Below are positions 5,597 to 6,818 of a stretch of DNA of 6,818 nt, one piece after another. The DNA is taken from positions 1 to 6,818 of the forward strand of contig CAAFXF010000077.1 of NCBI GenBank assembly GCA_900766895.1, in the 5' to 3' direction. The position numbers and the translations under genes were made by a program. The notes under the pieces were generated by a model. It did no database searches. It was given only the letters and a program-made list of their open reading frames with translations, and had not been told where the DNA came from. The DNA is from Clostridia bacterium. GTDB taxonomy: Bacteria > Bacillota > Clostridia > Oscillospirales > Acutalibacteraceae. Position 1 is the stretch's first letter; each line of letters starts with the position of its first letter.

Positions 5597-6430
5597 TTAG
5601 TATTCAATTTCACCTTTGTAAACAAGATTGCAATCTCCTGTGAGAGTTATTCCCATATCGGTGTAGTTTACGGTTAGGTCACCGCCTCTAACCTTTACGG
5701 TAATATCTTCGCCCTTGTTGCAATATCCGTTTTCAACTGCGGCAACAACTGCTGCGCAGGCACCTGTGCCGCAAGCCATTGTTTCGCCGTTTCCTCTTTC
5801 CCAAACTCTCATTTTAATTGTCTTGCAGTTAATAACCCTCACAAATTCGGTATTAACTCGTTCGGGGAAAATATCGGCATTTTCAAATTTAGGTCCGACA
5901 GTATGAATGTCAATTTTGTCAACATTTTCAACAAATACTACTGCGTGGGGATTTCCAACGGAAACACAGGTTATATTGTACTCTCTATCTCCTATATTAA
6001 CCGATTGGTTAATTATTTTATCTCCGTCAAGATTTACCGGAATTTTAGCAGGGGATAGCTCTGCCTTGCCCATTTGAACGGTTGCAGATGTAACCTTTGA
6101 ATCACGCGTGAATACCTTAAGGTGCTTAACTCCCGCATTGGTTTCAATGCTCATCTTTTCTTTCTTTACAATATCGTTATCAAAAAGATATTTTGCAACG
6201 CACCTTATGCAGTTTCCTGCCATATTTCCCTCACTGCCGTCAAGGTTAAATATTTTCATTTTTGCATCGGCTATTTGGCTGCTCTCAATTAAAACAATAC
6301 CGCTTGCACCTATTGAATAATGTCTGTCGCAAAATTCAATAGAAAAGCTTTCGGGGCAGGTGATAATACCGCATTGATTGTTAAAGAAAATGTAGTCGTC
6401 ACCTGTGCCTTGCATTTTTGAAAATTTAAG
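5597..6430 (-). other. dapF: DapF-like domain of the fusion, with altered active site
   Basis: Residues are numbered from the TTG at 6514. Conserved DapF features are KMQGTG (33-38), IFNLDGSEGNM (88-98), SVGNPH (185-190), RVNTEFV (219-225), ERGNGE (239-244) and ACGTGA (247-252) with the second catalytic cysteine C248. Changed positions are A99 where the first catalytic cysteine is expected (MAGNCIRC in place of MCGNxIRC; C102 lies three residues on), D39 for the substrate-binding Asn of the GND motif, and ASG (70-72) for the usual ADG. The remaining substrate contacts look intact. It may be a divergent epimerase or racemase, or a partly inactive domain. Confidence 0.8.
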
Positions 6431-6818
6431 AATACCCTTGTCCTTGCGCATATTGTTAATGTCTACAAGCTCGGTGTTGTTTTGGTTATACTTTGATGCA
6501 ATAATATCTGCCAACGCATTCGCTGTATCAAGTGATGTAAGTGTTGCTATACCAAGCTGATTTGCTCTGTTATGAAGCTTTATGTAATCATTTATTGACT
6601 TTTTGTCCGACTTTCCCGTATAGATAATATAGTCAATTTCACCTGATTCAATAAGCTCTATTATTGAGTTATCGTCACGAAGCTTGTTTACCGTTTCAAC
6701 ATTTATGCCAAGAGTTCTTATTTCCTTTGCAGTTTCGGGAGTTGCGTATATTTTTGCTCCAAGGTCATCAAGCTTTTTTGCAAGGTTAACGATTTCGTAT
6801 CTGTCCTGCTTTAGATCG
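5597..6818 (-). CDS. carB-dapF: Carbamoyl-phosphate synthase large chain C-terminus fused to a diaminopimelate epimerase domain (5' partial)
   Basis: One frame stays open from the contig edge to the stop at 5597, encoding at least 406 residues. The first ~108 are the regulatory MGS domain that ends CarB: KIYATPETAKEI, GEIDYIIYTGKSDKKSIND, then TSLDTANALADII. A linker of about 20 residues (KYNQNNTELVDINNMRKDKG) leads without a stop into DapF, which normally interconverts LL- and meso-diaminopimelate for lysine and cell wall synthesis. The DapF part is full length, from LKFSKMQGTGDDY to its normal end. A separate DapF could begin at the ATG at 6451, the TTG at 6514 or a non-standard codon, but none except a possible ATT (6433) has a convincing ribosome binding site. 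The fusion is either real, a lost stop codon, or an assembly error. The final six bases (Asp-Leu codons) may be adapter. The rest of CarB lies outside the contig. Confidence 0.8.
   Translation of the reverse strand, partial: DLKQDRYEIVNLAKKLDDLGAKIYATPETAKEIRTLGINVETVNKLRDDNSIIELIESGEIDYIIYTGKSDKKSINDYIKLHNRANQLGIATLTSLDTANALADIIASKYNQNNTELVDINNMRKDKGILKFSKMQGTGDDYIFFNNQCGIITCPESFSIEFCDRHYSIGASGIVLIESSQIADAKMKIFNLDGSEGNMAGNCIRCVAKYLFDNDIVKKEKMSIETNAGVKHLKVFTRDSKVTSATVQMGKAELSPAKIPVNLDGDKIINQSVNIGDREYNITCVSVGNPHAVVFVENVDKIDIHTVGPKFENADIFPERVNTEFVRVINCKTIKMRVWERGNGETMACGTGACAAVVAAVENGYCNKGEDITVKVRGGDLTVNYTDMGITLTGDCNLVYKGEIEY
6494..6818 (-). other. carB: MGS-like allosteric domain at the C-terminus of CarB
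   Basis: The encoded segment reads as the last ~108 residues of carbamoyl-phosphate synthase large chain. NLAKKLDDLGAKIYATPETA is the opening strand-helix of the MGS fold. NKLRDDNSIIELIESGEIDYII and TSLDTANALADII match the following elements. In CarB this domain binds effectors such as UMP and ornithine. MGS folds also occur in PurH and methylglyoxal synthase, but the VNK, GEID and SLDTA pattern and the NTELVDIN tail favour CarB. Confidence 0.8.
6813..6818 (+). other. Probable adapter remnant at the right end
   Basis: AGATCG is the first six bases of the Illumina read-through adapter AGATCGGAAGAGC. Six bases alone could be chance, but the left end carries an unambiguous adapter. If it is adapter, the first two codons of the partial CarB segment (Asp-Leu) are artefactual. 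Confidence 0.6.

Overview
The window looks like a whole short contig from a low-GC Firmicute, most likely a gut-type member of the Clostridia. That placement is inferred from AT-rich intergenic DNA, strong AAAGG/GGAGG ribosome binding sites, sigma-A-like promoters and the style of the proteins; no marker gene fixes the taxon. Bases 1-20 are exactly the last 20 bases of the Illumina TruSeq universal adapter. The last 6 bases (6813-6818, AGATCG) match the start of the adapter read-through sequence. The genuine insert is therefore probably 21-6812.

Layout, left to right: (i) 21-560 (+), the 3' part of a PHP-domain phosphoesterase resembling histidinol-phosphatase. (ii) 541-572, a hairpin placed to terminate transcription from both sides. 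(iii) 3599-577 (-), a tightly packed three-gene operon: purine nucleoside phosphorylase, mtnA and mtaD. (iv) 3600-3743, a divergent control region with one good sigma-A-type promoter in each direction. (v) 3744-5540 (+), a BMP-family (nucleoside-binding type) lipoprotein whose binding domain is split by about three InlB-like repeats. (vi) 5560-5591, a second two-way terminator. (vii) 6818-5597 (-), one continuous reading frame joining the C-terminal MGS domain of carbamoyl-phosphate synthase large chain (CarB) to a diaminopimelate epimerase (DapF) domain, with no stop codon between them.

The central operon makes a coherent route for salvage of methylthioadenosine (MTA). MtaD would deaminate MTA to methylthioinosine. 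The phosphorylase would split that into hypoxanthine and methylthioribose-1-phosphate. MtnA would isomerise the sugar to methylthioribulose-1-phosphate. The phosphorylase has the 6-oxopurine residues Glu/Asn but seems to lack the histidine that holds a 5'-hydroxyl, which would suit a methylthio substrate. The lipoprotein shares its control region with this operon, so a nucleoside-like ligand is a reasonable guess, although no transporter genes follow it.

The most unusual items are the CarB-DapF fusion, whose DapF part has changed active-site residues including the first catalytic cysteine, and the BMP lipoprotein with repeats inserted inside its ligand-binding fold.
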